This document shows positions 34,282 through 44,492 of a stretch of 64,000 bases of DNA, in pieces. Numbering within the stretch: position 1 is the first letter of the stretch; each line of letters opens with the position of its first letter. The DNA is taken from contig OZ005662.1 of NCBI GenBank assembly GCA_963930645.1, forward strand, positions 1,788,936-1,852,935, read 5' to 3'. The position numbers and the translations under genes are program-made. Source of the DNA: Salticus scenicus (taxonomy: Eukaryota > Arthropoda > Arachnida > Araneae > Salticidae). Under the pieces are notes generated by a model that saw only the letters and a list, made by a program, of their open reading frames with translations, was not told the origin of the DNA and did not search any database.

Positions 34282-34965
34282 TTAAGCATAATTGCTGTTG
34301 GATGGACGCATGTGTCCCAAATCCAACATATGCTGAAATTCCATTTTTGCAATTTTTAAACGGTCGGGGGCCAGACGACGTGGTTTAGCGTATACCGGTG
34401 GGCCAAAAGTTTCGATATGATGCATAACCGAATGTTTCACAATTTGGTTTGGGCTAGGAGATTTACTGATGTTAGGAAATTCACTTAAAAGATTAGAAAA
34501 AATATCATTACTTATGATAGATTTCACTGAATATATATCAGAATTATGTACAACACAATGAGAATTTAAGCTTGTGACATTATCAAATAAAGAACGTTTT
34601 CTAAGATCTGGCTTTAAATTAAAGTAATGTAAAAAATCAGCACCTAAAATAGGGGTTGAAACATTACAAACATAAAAAGGGTAAACAAACTGTTTTCTTA
34701 GACCAAGATCAATAGATAATAATTTACGTTTATATACATTAATTAAAGTACCATTAGCTGCAACAAATTTTTGAATTGGAATAGACATTTTGTCTATTTT
34801 TGATGCTGGAATTAATGAACAGTCACTTCCTGTGTCCACTAAAAATTTTAGATTGCTTCTTTTATCTCGTACAAAAAGGCGACGAGAAGTGGAAGGCGAG
34901 GCGTATGTCGCCGCTACTCCTTGCCGTAGTCGTTTCCCGCGGAAAAGGTACAGGGAGGTACGCAC
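34282..34965 (-). CDS. pol: Gypsy protease and start of RT (truncated by stop)
   Basis: The aspartic protease motif FLVDTGSDCSLIP lies near 34820, followed by ILGADFL, the second conserved block. The frame proceeds through HHIETFGPPVYAKPRRLAP, the usual lead-in to RT, and ends at a TAA (34279-34281) where related elements have Ser (a TCA codon). The frame beyond is the same, so it is one interrupted pro-pol frame. Without readthrough only the protease would be produced. Confidence 0.9.
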   Translation of the reverse strand: MRTSLYLFRGKRLRQGVAATYASPSTSRRLFVRDKRSNLKFLVDTGSDCSLIPASKIDKMSIPIQKFVAANGTLINVYKRKLLSIDLGLRKQFVYPFYVCNVSTPILGADFLHYFNLKPDLRKRSLFDNVTSLNSHCVVHNSDIYSVKSIISNDIFSNLLSEFPNISKSPSPNQIVKHSVMHHIETFGPPVYAKPRRLAPDRLKIAKMEFQHMLDLGHMRPSNSNYA

Positions 34966-35669
34966 TTTTTAGCTTTAGAGCTAAATTTCTGATGATACCA
35001 GCAAAATTCTTTATTAACTTTTGGGCTTTTGTGCCGAAAATTAGATCGAGATTGTGAACGAGAATGACTTCTGGAACGTCGCAATGAAGCCACTTCTTCT
35101 CTTAAAAGTTTTAATTCTTTTAAAAGTTCGGAATCAGCACTCGAAGAATTAGTTGTACTAACAGCACTTACCTGTGGTGGAGATACATCCAAAATTTTAT
35201 CAGCTATTTCGGCAGGTTTAATGGGTGTAAGGTCTTGCACTGATGCTAAAATAAATTGCGCATTTGAAGGCAGTTGTTGCAAGAATAGTTCGAGCAAAAG
35301 AGTGTCGGATACCCTATGGTTTTCAGCTCTTCTCTGCATGACGCGAAGTAGTTCTGACGGTTTTCTATCCCCTAGTTGTTCACCAGCTAATAATCGGCGA
35401 ATTTCCTGCGATTTTGTTTCACCACAACGTTGAATTATTTCGTCCTTTAAGTTTTTGAATGGATCGGAATTATCAGGTGAAATTATTACGTCACGCACAG
35501 TCATTGCAATTTCTGGAGGTAAATTCGCAACACAATAGTTATATTTTGTTCTAGAATCCGTTATTGGTTTCGGCACAGCTAGTTGAAATGTTGATTCTAC
35601 CATCGTGAACCACAGGGCCGGGTCCGTAGGGATGAATGCAGGGATTTTCACTGCAGCTGTTTCATTCAT
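34914..35669 (-). CDS. gag: Gypsy Gag
   Basis: 251 residues beginning 62 bp after the 5' LTR. The capsid-like part starts with KIPAFIPTDPALWFTMVEST and includes LLAGEQLGDRKPSELLRVM, the conserved block of this Gypsy Gag group. A Ser/Arg-rich stretch (RRSRSHSRSQSRS, about residue 205) and a CWYHQKF...CVPPC zinc motif end the protein and probably bind RNA. The frame overlaps the protease frame by 52 bp; the relation is a -1 step, so a programmed -1 shift is plausible. Confidence 0.92.
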   Translation of the reverse strand: MNETAAVKIPAFIPTDPALWFTMVESTFQLAVPKPITDSRTKYNYCVANLPPEIAMTVRDVIISPDNSDPFKNLKDEIIQRCGETKSQEIRRLLAGEQLGDRKPSELLRVMQRRAENHRVSDTLLLELFLQQLPSNAQFILASVQDLTPIKPAEIADKILDVSPPQVSAVSTTNSSSADSELLKELKLLREEVASLRRSRSHSRSQSRSNFRHKSPKVNKEFCWYHQKFSSKAKKCVPPCTFSAGNDYGKE

Positions 35670-35720
35670 GTTGAAAACAGAAACGAAAACACTTATAATC
35701 CAAAATAAGAACAGTTTATC

Positions 35721-35730
35721 CGGGTCACCA
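35721..35730 (-). promoter_or_regulatory. Gypsy primer binding site
   Basis: TGGTGACCCG on the element strand, one base after the 5' LTR, complementary to a tRNA 3' end CGGGTCACCA. Confidence 0.75.
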
Positions 35731-35731
35731 C

Positions 35732-35981
35732 TGAAGTGTGTTGCTTAACACTCAGTTATGTAATGGTGGTGTCGGCGTATTTTGAATTAATGACTCCAAT
35801 GTAGAAAAATAAACTATTTATTAACATAACGAGGAACTATCTACAAGCGAACACACTTCTCTCGTTCGAACATGGCAGAATCCAAAACAAAACTTTTACA
35901 GAGAGAAAAGTTGTAGTGCTTTTCGTGCGCTTGCAGCGCCATCTCATAAAATGCACCAGGGAGGATAGATAGAACACCATA
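35732..35981 (-). repeat. Gypsy 5' LTR
   Basis: Same 250 bp as the left copy with no difference seen. Leftward transcription of the element would start here. Confidence 0.95.
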
Positions 35982-35999
35982 CTATAATGACGCAGAATG

Positions 36000-36535
36000 G
36001 AGAATCTTAGGAGAGATTTGATTGGTTTATTTGATTTTAATTGATTTAAGTGTATTTTGCATTGAACTACAGCTACGTTATGGGGAATTGCAAGAGATTT
36101 GATTGGTTTATTTGATTTTCATTGATTTGAGTGTATTTTACGTTGAACTAGAGCTACGTATCAGGAATTACAAGAAATTTCCTTGGTTTATTTGATTTTC
36201 ATTAATTTGAGTGTATTTTATGTTGAACTAGAGCTACGTATGAGGAATTACAAGAAATTTGCTTGGTTTATTTGATTTTCACTGATTTGAGTGTATTTTA
36301 CGTTGAACTAGAGCTACGTATCAGGAATTACAAGAAATTTCCTTGGTTTATTTGATTTTCATTAATTTGAGTGTATTTTATGTTGAACTAGAGCTACGTA
36401 TGAGGAATTACAAGAGATTTGCTTGGTTTATTTGATTTTCACTGATTTGAGTGTATTTTACGTTGAACTAGTGCTACGTTTTGAGGAATTACGAGAGATT
36501 TGATTGGTTTATTTGATTTTCATTGATTTGAGGTA
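36000..36535. repeat. Satellite, about 80-bp unit, seven copies
   Basis: TTGGTTTATTTGATTTTC recurs about every 80-84 bp. In the middle of the array two variants alternate (CCTTGG...ATTAATT...TATGTT and GCTTGG...ACTGATT...ACGTT), giving a 160-bp higher-order unit. It begins just after the Gypsy 5' LTR. Confidence 0.9.
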
Positions 36536-36541
36536 GGAGAG

Positions 36542-36830
36542 CCCATCCACACAACACAAAATATCTATTAGATATCCATTTTACATCGAAAACATCCAGC
36601 ACGTCCTTTAGCTGTCTGTAGCATTAAACTAATGGATATCTATTAGAAATGTCCTCTTTAGAAATCTATTAGACATCCATAACCTATTATAGATGTATTA
36701 TAGAAAACAGAATTTAAATGTCTATTAGAAGTGTTCACTTCGACATCTAATAGAAATACTTTTTTCGACATCTAATAGATTTTCGAATAATACATCTTAT
36801 GTACCTCTAATAATCGTTCTCATCTACTTC
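36542..36830. repeat. Palindromic-array element (TATCTATTAGATA words)
   Basis: Opens with CCCATCCACACAACACA, resembling the CCCAxACAGCACA ends seen elsewhere. The body is made of repeated near-palindromes such as ATCTATTAGAT and ACATCTAATAGA separated by 20-40 bp. No right end is visible and no TA precedes the left end, so membership in the family is tentative. Confidence 0.5.
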
Positions 36831-38030
36831 TACTTCAACTGCAATGTATTGGATTGTATTTTCGGCGACAGCGGGAATCAGCACAACAAGTGCAGCAATC
36901 TCTTTCGCTTAGCTGGGGCTGGCTGTTTACTTATTTTTTTTAAGTCTGTTCTATATCTTAGTACATCGTTTAATAGTTCTACGATTAATCTCTAATCTAT
37001 TTTAGCATTATAAGGTAAGTTTTTTTTTTCTTTAATTATCCTTTTATTTTGAATCAGTAAAGATTCTTTTTTGTTGTTGTTCCAGTGTGTTATTCTGATA
37101 AATATTTTATGAGACTATTGCAAAGCAAAACACTCTTGGAATTGTTGATATATATTGTACGGACGAACCCAAATTTTAGTAATTCTGTAATGAATATATT
37201 TTTACATTATTTCAGTCATGTTATTTCGAATATCTGCTTGTGAACTTACAATTTTCTTATATTCATGCTTAAGAATCGTATGTAAACTCGAACTGATATA
37301 TGAAATCGAAATTGTTAAACTTTATGTATGTTTTTAGATTAATTTAACGCATAAATAAAAGTGAATTTTATTTTATGCTGTTATAAATCCCAAAACGCTT
37401 TAATTTTAGACTTATTTCCTTAGTCATTTTTCTGCATAATTACTTTAATTTGGCATACATTTTTGTTCTTACATTCATTTTTTTTGCCAGATTTCAATGT
37501 GATCTATGTTTCATCTCTTGAAGTTCCCTAAATGGCATCATCATGTGAATTATGTACGCGCTTTCTTAACTCAACTTTAGAAGCATGCATCGTTATACTG
37601 TTATTGATAAAGAGAAATTTTGTCACATATTATTAATCGTTATAATTAATGTAACTATTAGTTAATTTTCATTAATGTTACTTGAAACTATATAAAACAA
37701 TTGTCTTCATTTAATTATAATCGATTTCTTAATTACTCTGAAAAATCTTAATTTAATGATAGTTAAAAATAGCAAAATTTTTAAAATGATTAAAAATTTA
37801 ATTTGTATATGTTCAACTAGCCGAATAATTTGAAATTCGGCCAAACAGAATATTCAGTAGTATGGCCGAATACCGAATATTCAGTGCATCCCTAATATAT
37901 ATTTTTTTTATTTTTTCTGAAATTTATTTAAAATATCTTGAGCTTATGACTCCTTTTTTTATTCACTGTTATAGGAATCCACTTTTTCCAAAATGCCAAA
38001 GGCAGCAAAAAGTTTGTCTTGGCGACAGTA
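36831..38030. other. Intergenic DNA with a hAT-like end
   Basis: No gene is recognised. Near 37835-37895 the text CCGAATACCGAATATTCAGTGCATCCCTA, read in pieces, resembles the right end of elements beginning TAGGGATGCACTGAATATTC, but no matching left end is found. Confidence 0.4.
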
Positions 38031-38033
38031 TAA

Positions 38034-38650
38034 CCCATACAGCACACTTACATCTCTGGAACGTTACAAGACCATCGCACTGCGACATTGCGATGTTGCA
38101 TAGATGTTCTGTTACATCTCTGGAACATCTCAGATACGTTCTAGGTATGTGGAAATGTCTCAGCTTTGTGACATCGCATGCTACATCTCCAGCACATCAC
38201 ATACAATATCTGTAGTACATCGCATTGTTACATCTTCAATACATCGCATTGCGATGTCCCATAGATGTTCTGCTACATCTCTAGAACATCTCAGATACGT
38301 TCTAGGGATGTGGAAATGTCTTAGCTTTGCGATATCACATGCTACATCTCTAATACATCACATGCTACAGCTCCAGTTCATCGCATGCTACATCTATAGT
38401 ACATCGCATGCTACATCTCCAGTACATTTCATGCTACATCTCCAGTACATTTCATGCTACATCTCCAGTACATTTTATGATACATCTCCAGTACATTTCA
38501 TGATGCATCTCCAGTACATCGCATGATACATCTCCAGTACATCGCATGATACATCTCCAGTACATCGCAAGCTACATCTCCAGTACATCGCAAGCTACAC
38601 CTCCAGTACATCACAAGCTACATCTCTAGTTCATCACATGCTACATCTGT
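38034..38650. repeat. Palindromic-array element with 21-bp minisatellite
   Basis: The left end is CCCATACAGCACA, preceded by TA one base away (38031-38032). Two copies of a roughly 140-bp unit (GATGTTCTG...ACATCTCTGGAACATCTCAG) are followed by about thirteen copies of a 20-21 bp unit ACATCTCCAGTACATCGCAT. No right end is seen. Frames across it are repeats, not proteins. Confidence 0.75.
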
Positions 38651-39056
38651 AGTTTGTATCTATAAATACATTTTACTGAAGACTGAGTCACAATCGTAAA
38701 AAGAAATGTAAATAAAAACATGATAATATTATGCTATTATCATAGTCAAAAAATTATTCTATTCAGTGATACTTTGAAAGCATACCTAATTTGATTAAGA
38801 ATGTTACATGGGTTTTGAAGGCTTAAAGAAACTTTTTTTTTTAATAAAATAAAAATTTTTACTTAAAATTTTGGGAATATAAAAGAGCAAAATTTTATAA
38901 AATTTTCATTAAATATTTGGAAAATTCATCTGGTGTGTCCTGATTCCGGAGGGCCTTTCAGAAAAGCAGTGGCCACAATTTCTCAAAAACTATATACACC
39001 AAACATATCGGAATTTTGCGCAATTCTTCAAAACAGAATTTGTTATAGTGCTTGAC

Positions 39057-39059
<3 letters not shown>

Positions 39060-39088
<29 letters not shown>
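39060..39088. repeat. (TA)n microsatellite
   Basis: About 14 uninterrupted TA units. Confidence 0.9.
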
Positions 39089-39091
<3 letters not shown>

Positions 39092-39380
39092 TGAAATTTG
39101 AATTTTTTTACAGAGTTGTGTGTAAAAATAATTTTCAGTACTTTTCTCCCTATGTATAACCTTGTAAAACAAGTTACAATTAAAAAATATATATATCATT
39201 TGTTCAAGCACTAATCAATTCTACTTTTTATGAAGTGTGCACAATTTCAATCAAATTTGTGTTAATTTTTCTAAAATTGCGTCCACCGCTTTCCTGGAAA
39301 TTAAGACGCATCAGCTAAAAATTTTATAATATTAAAAAAAAATGAGATATCATGCTTTTTTAATAGCCTTCGAAACATAT

Positions 39381-39950
39381 CCCAGACAGCACAAAACCAT
39401 CCTCAGGATGTCCGAGGATGAACTTTTTCGGATCTCCAATTGTCCTCAGGACATCCAAATCTTATCCAATGTTCATCCTCAGGATGACAAAATGTCCGCA
39501 AGGTCTGAATCCCAGCGACGTCCGAAGTATGTCCCAGGAGGCCCAATTTTGGCTGATACCAGGACATTTTAGGACTATTTTTTAAAAATCTTTAGACATC
39601 CTGAGGACGTTCGAAGTATCCAGGAGGCCTAATTTTGGCTGATACCAGGACATTTCAGGACTATTTTTTAAAAAAACTTAGACATCCTGAGGACATTCTG
39701 AGGACGTTCGAAGTATGTCCCAGGAGGCCTAATTTTGGCTGATACCAGGACATTTCAGGACTATTTTTAAAAAAAACTTAGACATCCTGAGGACATTCTG
39801 AGGACGTTCGAAGTATGTCCCAGGAGGCCTAATTTTGGCTGATACCAGGATATTTCAGGACTATTTAAAAAAAAAAAACTAGACATCCTGAGGCCATCCT
39901 GGGGATAACATTCTGAAATCTGCTGAGGATCATCATGGGATGTTCCCTAA
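39381..39950. repeat. Palindromic-array element with about 100-bp tandem unit
   Basis: Starts CCCAGACAGCACA, with TA just upstream. The body holds four to five copies of a unit bounded by GACATCCTGAGGACATTC and AGGCCTAATTTTGGCTGATA. Words such as CATCCTCAGGATG and TCCTGAGGA are palindromic. No right end appears before the Penelope-like element, which may have truncated it. Confidence 0.75.
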
Positions 39951-39960
39951 ACAATTGTAT

Positions 39961-40755
39961 GACAAAAACCTTTTACTTGCCTGATACACGGTCAGAATAT
40001 TTGCTGCTGGGCATCCTGCTCTCGGCGGCGGCAGCTACTGTGTTGGAGTCTTTCTCACTCCAAGTTCGATGTTGACGTGTACCTTCCATCAGAATGTGGC
40101 ATCACATTCTGTCTGGCCCCCTGCGTCATTGTCGTTACACGCATAGGGACAGTAATTATCTCTATGAACTCATGATACATGGTGTATTTATAATTCACGT
40201 AATTAACGAGTTTTTTTACTCCATTGAAGTCAATTTTAATTTCATCATTAAAAGCTTAGTAAGGGCTGTGGTGATTTTTCCAGTTTTTAGTCTTTTTGTG
40301 TTCGTTAATTCTAGTTCTAATCTTTGTTTTTGTCATGCCAATGTAACATTTAGGTTTTTCAGCATGGTCAATAAAAGGTATTTTATAAATTCCTGCGATT
40401 TCTAGAGGGGGAAGGGGGTCTTTATAATTTCTGATGAGCTGTAAAATGTTATGGTTTGGCTTGATTGGGAATACTGATATATTTAATTGTGATGTTTTTA
40501 ATTTTATTGGAGGCACCGCAATCAAAGGAGATAGAGGAAGTTAAGAGTTCCATATAAATAGTTACAGCCTCTAACGCATGCAACGGCAATGACACAGTAG
40601 ATCCATAAATGTAGCACCACCTTCTGATGGGAGCTACACGTCAACATCAAACTTGGACTGAGAAAGACTCCAACACAGTAGTTGCCTCTGACAAAAGCAG
40701 GGCACCCTGCAGCAAATATTCCGGCCATGTATGAGGCAAGTAAAAGGTTTTTGTA
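39961..40755 (-). mobile_element. Penelope-like retroelement fragment with inverted arms
   Basis: About 210 bp at 39961-40172 is repeated in inverse at 40542-40755 (shared text such as TACTGTGTTGGAGTCTTTCT and AACCTTTTACTTGC). Between them the minus strand encodes a GIY-YIG endonuclease. Penelope-like elements pair an RT with this nuclease and often carry terminal repeats in inverted arrangement after 5' truncation. The RT is missing here. The right arm also meets a GAGGCACCGCAATC string shared with the MITE at 5527. Confidence 0.78.
40256..40525 (-). pseudogene. GIY-YIG endonuclease domain of a Penelope-like element
   Basis: The 89-residue frame contains AGIYKIPF, then KCYIGMTKTKIRTRINEHKK: the GIY and YIG strands followed by the catalytic Arg helix (R-x-R-x-x-E-H). 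The upstream text (NHNILQLIRNYKDPLPPLE) matches the usual linker after the Penelope RT. The frame ends in a TAA after HHSPY; coding-like text (AFNDEIKIDFNGVKKLV) continues in the same frame beyond it, so the domain is interrupted. It would nick target DNA for reverse transcription. Confidence 0.8.
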
Positions 40756-40769
40756 ATTAATTAAAAATG

Positions 40770-41640
40770 GCTAGCCTGTTCAGACACCAGCTTATTCTCA
40801 ATGTATAATTGGAATTATTGCATAAACTTCTTTTAAATAATTAAATTTTATACAGAAAGAAAATGTTAAAAGAATTTATGTTTAAAAGAGTAAATATTTT
40901 TAAGTACTTTTTAAATATCTAGGAACTTTTTAGAAAATTATTATCTCGCAAAGTATTTGCATATTTTTAAAACTACACATACATAGTTGTGATTCTGAGT
41001 AAAATAAAATTTTCTGAACTGCACATGAAATTTTTTGAAACAAAATTTAACCATCTGACTGCTGCTGATGGATATATCCGGTCATTGATCTATCTTTTTT
41101 TACAATTCACTAGAAATTAAAAATTATATATTTATGGATATTTAGCTTGTTTTTCAAGCTTGAAGGTCTCAAAAGATAGTCGTATTATAATCATGTGCAT
41201 AGTTAAATTTTCAATCTCAAATTGAAATAAGCATTATTTTAATACTCTGAAAAATCTGTGCAGTGAAAACATTACAATTTTGCCCTTTTCAAAAGGCAGT
41301 CAGTCAGATGGTTAATATAGATTAATTTCTAAAACATTTCTATTTTTTATCTTTTCTACACATTATATATATATAATATGTATACATATTACATACATTC
41401 ATAATGGGTGTATGTTTTGTCTAGATTTTGAATATGCGCACATTGCTATAAATTAATATGTTTTATTACCCTTTCATAACAAGCTAATTTTAATCAAAAT
41501 ATCAAAAGAAAACTTTAAATTTTCCGAAATCTGAACAGAGAATCACCCCAGTAATGTAGATAAAATCTTTTTATGTGAATTTTTAAATATTAACTTACAT
41601 AATTATGAAATGATTTTTTTTTATTTATATATATATATAT
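40770..41640. other. AT-rich intergenic DNA
   Basis: No coding or element structure. A (TA)n run near 41365-41378 and short inverted words only. Confidence 0.5.
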
Positions 41641-41642
41641 AT

Positions 41643-41934
41643 ACACAGGGTGTGAACATATATATTAAGTCCTTAAGGGGCTTTTACCTCTAACCATTGG
41701 TTGCAGATTTATATTTCCAATTATAAAAAAAAAAAAATTATATATATACATATAAAGTCACATTTGGAACTTATTCTCAGTTGTCTTTATTTGTAAATGC
41801 CTCAATTTCTGAAAAAAAAAAAAATTCATAAAGAGGTTCTAATTGGCTGGACTCCTAGCGTTGCTGCACTAGTGAACATATTTAGAACCAATGGTATCAC
41901 AGATTAAAGTCTCCTAAGGACTTCACTCTGTGTC
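41643..41934. mobile_element. Possible MITE, ACACAG ends
   Basis: The left arm ACACAGGGTG...AAGTCCTTAAGGGGCTTTTA and the inverse of the right arm ACACAGAGTGAAGTCCTTAGG align, as do inner ACCATTGGTT blocks. The left arm has about 13 extra bases (GAACATATATATT). The target duplication is unclear in the surrounding TA repeat. Confidence 0.5.
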
Positions 41935-41944
41935 GTGTAATATA

Positions 41945-42590
41945 CAATGGGAACCAACTATCCAGAATATTTGGGACAAGACTATTTTTGGATAACTGGT
42001 TGGTCAAAGCAACCCCCATTAAATCAAACTTGTAGAATGTTCACGGTTTTTCATAAATGTTCATTTAAGAAATATCTAAATAAAAATTAATATTTTAAAT
42101 CAAGCTTTAGCTTTTGATTAATCTGAAAGATTTCTCTTGAAAACCTGATTAATCAATGATTTTGAAACACTAAATATTATTCACTGACATTCTTTTTTAT
42201 TTCTTATAAAAGAAATAAAAAAATCTTGTTTGTTCACTATAAAAGTGCAAAATATTCGTAAATTTTTAAAAATAATATTATTTTATTTATAAAGTGGAAC
42301 CTCGTTAAAGTGAATCTCAAAGGGGATAAAAAATATGTTCATGTTATCAGTAACTCAGAAACTAATCTTCGCTTTTGACGGGGATTATGCACACAGTTCA
42401 GGTTAAAAGTAATTCACGTTAACGAGGTTTGACTGTATATGAAATAATTAAATACAAATACATATTTGTTGTCAAGATTTTTATTCTTTACCTAAGTTTT
42501 TTTTTTTTTTTGGGGGGGGGGAGATAAAATTGAAAGTTTAACTGTCAAAAATATGATTTTGGATGTTTTCAGATAAACAGTTCCATACTG
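41945..42590. mobile_element. pogo/Tigger-like MITE (outer), TA flanks
   Basis: The left end CAATGGGAACCAACTATCC and the inverse of the right end (CAGTATGGAACTGTTTATC) are similar and each is flanked by TA. The GGAACC...TATC end is typical of pogo-group elements. It contains a second TA-flanked element at 42292-42435. Confidence 0.5.
42292..42435. mobile_element. pogo-like MITE, 144 bp, nested
   Basis: Starts AAGTGGAACCTCGTTAAAGT and ends with the inverse of CAGTCAAACCTCGTTAACGT, with TA on each side (42290-42291 and 42436-42437). Confidence 0.8.
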
Positions 42591-42917
42591 TATACATGTG
42601 TTATGTGAATGTATTTGGAAGGTCTATTAATAGCTTCAAGAAAACCAATAATTTAATATAAAGGTAAAAGCAATTATAAATTTAGAAATTAAATAATTTT
42701 TTTAATCGTTGTTGTCAAAGTTCTGATAAATTAATGGATACATCCAAAAGTATTCATATAACAAAGTTTAAAAAATAAACTTAATTTCAAATAATTTTGA
42801 AATAATAACTCACTGTAAATCTTTTGGTTAAATAAGAAATCTAATGAACAATTTACGACAAGCATTTCTTATGCAACAAAGAGAAAAGACAACAGCTTTG
42901 GATGACAATGTTTTTAT

Positions 42918-43066
42918 TTATGATGTACATGTATTAGCATCAGAAATTGGATGAGAATCAGGTTTATTTTTCTTATTTTTTCTTTCTGTGGCATGTCTCA
43001 GCCAATTCGCTATCAGTTTTCCACTCTCTTTATTTGTTACTTCTGAGAAGTGAATTCTTACCACAT
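42918..43066 (-). CDS. DUF4806-domain protein, last exon
   Basis: On the minus strand a T-rich acceptor (CTGTTTTTAG) opens the exon at 43066; it reads DVVRIHFSEVTNKESGKLI then ANWLRHATERKNKKNK and stops at TAA 42918-42920. The first codon is shared with the previous exon (G|AT), phase 1 on both sides. An AATAAA overlaps the stop (42913-42918 in complement). The NWLRHA block is the end of the DUF4806 domain, found in many arthropod proteins of unknown function. It carries no stop codon or frame break, so this looks like a live gene. Confidence 0.8.
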
Positions 43067-43877
43067 CTAAAAACAGAAAAGAAATTACAAATATAATGCA
43101 GTAAAACTCGTTTTAGAAATTTTTCAAGGGACTAAAAGAGAAAATCATTAAACTTGGAGCCAAAAATTACACAGTATATAAAATCATGTTTCTAAAAATT
43201 GCAACACCATAACGGAATCACCAGAATTAAATGAAATTTAACACAAACGACTGGTATTGGTACAAACAAATAATTAAATATTCAAAGAAGCAAAACAGAA
43301 AAGCATTATATATTGTATATGAAAAATGCAGCGATGGGTAAATGCTTGATTTACTGGCCACAGGAAAGTGGCTTTTACGTCATTCAGTGTTGATAACATT
43401 CATCAAAGTGAAATAGACAAAATTCCTCCCAAGAGCCATGAACAGTGTTTAAATATTAAATAGGCATCTACTTATTAAAAAATTATTACAATTTTAAGAT
43501 ATTCCTATTGCATGGAATTAAACTAAATTTTAGTTTGTCAGAGAAATAAAAATGGTTTTCTTCAATATGGTCTAAAAATTCAACACCGTGTTTGAATAAT
43601 ATCATATAAATGCCTTTTTTCATGACTGATTTATTTCAAAGTTTCATGGCCTGGCAATTTCAGTATTTTTGAAAATGTTTGCCAATCCCTCCAGCTGATG
43701 TCAATCATGCATGAATGTCAATGAATGGAATTTTGAACGTGTGTTGTGATGCTTCTAGCTATTGTACTTTATTTTGAGGGTAGACCTGCTTTCCTATGCA
43801 ATTCTGATTCTTATTGACATACTTTATTTCCAGTATGCAGAGTTCAGAAACACCCTGTAACAATTTCAAACTTTATC

Positions 43878-44280
43878 AATCCACGGCAGGATGAAGGCCT
43901 TTCCTAGGTGATTTCGAATTGCCCCGTTTGCAGCAATTCTTTTCCATTTTGCCCTTCCAAACTTCACAATTTCATCTCTCCAAAGACACAGTGGTCTATC
44001 TCTTGGTATCTAAAATAAGACTTTGATGGTCCATCTATCATCATTTCTTCTCGCAAAGTGCCCAGCCCATCTCCACATTAACTTTATGACTCCAGAAATA
44101 AATCAGTAAACTTTGGTTTGCTACCTAATCCAAGTGTTTCACTTTCTGTCTCTTCGGGTGAATCCTAACATGCATCTCTCCATGCTTCTCTAGGCTGGTG
44201 CTTGAAGTTTTTGTATAGTTTTACATGTTAATGTCCAAGTTTCTGAAGCATAAGTTAAAACAGGCAAAATACACTAATAT
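43878..44280 (-). pseudogene. Non-LTR retrotransposon (LINE) 3' fragment
   Basis: On the minus strand, with frameshifts and stops, translations give VLTYASETWTLTCKTIQKL, SMERCMLGFTRRDRK, then KLMWRWAGHFARRNDDRWT and WRDEIVKFGRAKWKRIAAN. This is the conserved C-terminal tail of LINE reverse transcriptase proteins (Y-x-S-E-T-W-T-L, then W-x-W-A-G-H-x-A-R). It is 5' truncated and decayed, lying within the intron of the DUF4806 gene in the same orientation. Confidence 0.85.
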
Positions 44281-44332
44281 GTATAGCTTTAAATTAAAAT
44301 CTGTACTGATAAAAATGATGCGATATACTTAC

Positions 44333-44492
44333 CAAATATAATATTGCACAACATTAATGACGAAAACGATCTTTTCCCTTTTAAGCCCATGAAGCTAAAT
44401 TCAGTACCTAATTCATTGGTCATAAGATGCATCATTATTCTCCTTATTACTTCAGATGGATGATGGCCCCCAAATTTCTTTAATTCAGCAAT
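44333..44492 (-). CDS. DUF4806-domain protein, penultimate exon
   Basis: 160 bp between a poly-pyrimidine acceptor ending TTTTTTAG and a consensus donor G|GTAAGT. It reads IAELKKFGGHHPSEVIRRIM, then MHLMTNELGTEFSFMGLKGK and RSFSSLMLCNIIF, the core of DUF4806 (the L-x-x-x-G-G start and the G-x-K-G-K-x-x-F block). It joins in phase to the exon at 43066 across a 1.27-kb intron that contains a LINE fragment. Upstream exons must lie at higher coordinates; a candidate 33-bp exon with good splice signals at 52257-52289 (SKEDVYDNVNE) is possible but unproven. Confidence 0.82.

Larger units (their letters stand above)
31320..35981 (-). mobile_element. Ty3/Gypsy LTR retrotransposon, full length (4,662 bp)
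   Basis: Two 250-bp LTRs (31320-31569 and 35732-35981), in which I see no difference, are flanked by the 4-bp duplication CTAT (31316-31319 and 35982-35985). A primer site adjoins the 5' LTR and a G-rich tract adjoins the 3' LTR. Gag, protease, RT, RNase H and integrase follow in the usual Gypsy order, with no env. Identical LTRs imply very recent insertion. A stop codon between the protease and RT blocks (34279-34281) breaks pol. Confidence 0.96.

Noticed and set aside
38375..38650. Regular short repeats that could be read as a CRISPR array
   Set aside because: The 20-21 bp units are contiguous with no unique spacers, and the DNA is clearly eukaryotic. It is a minisatellite.
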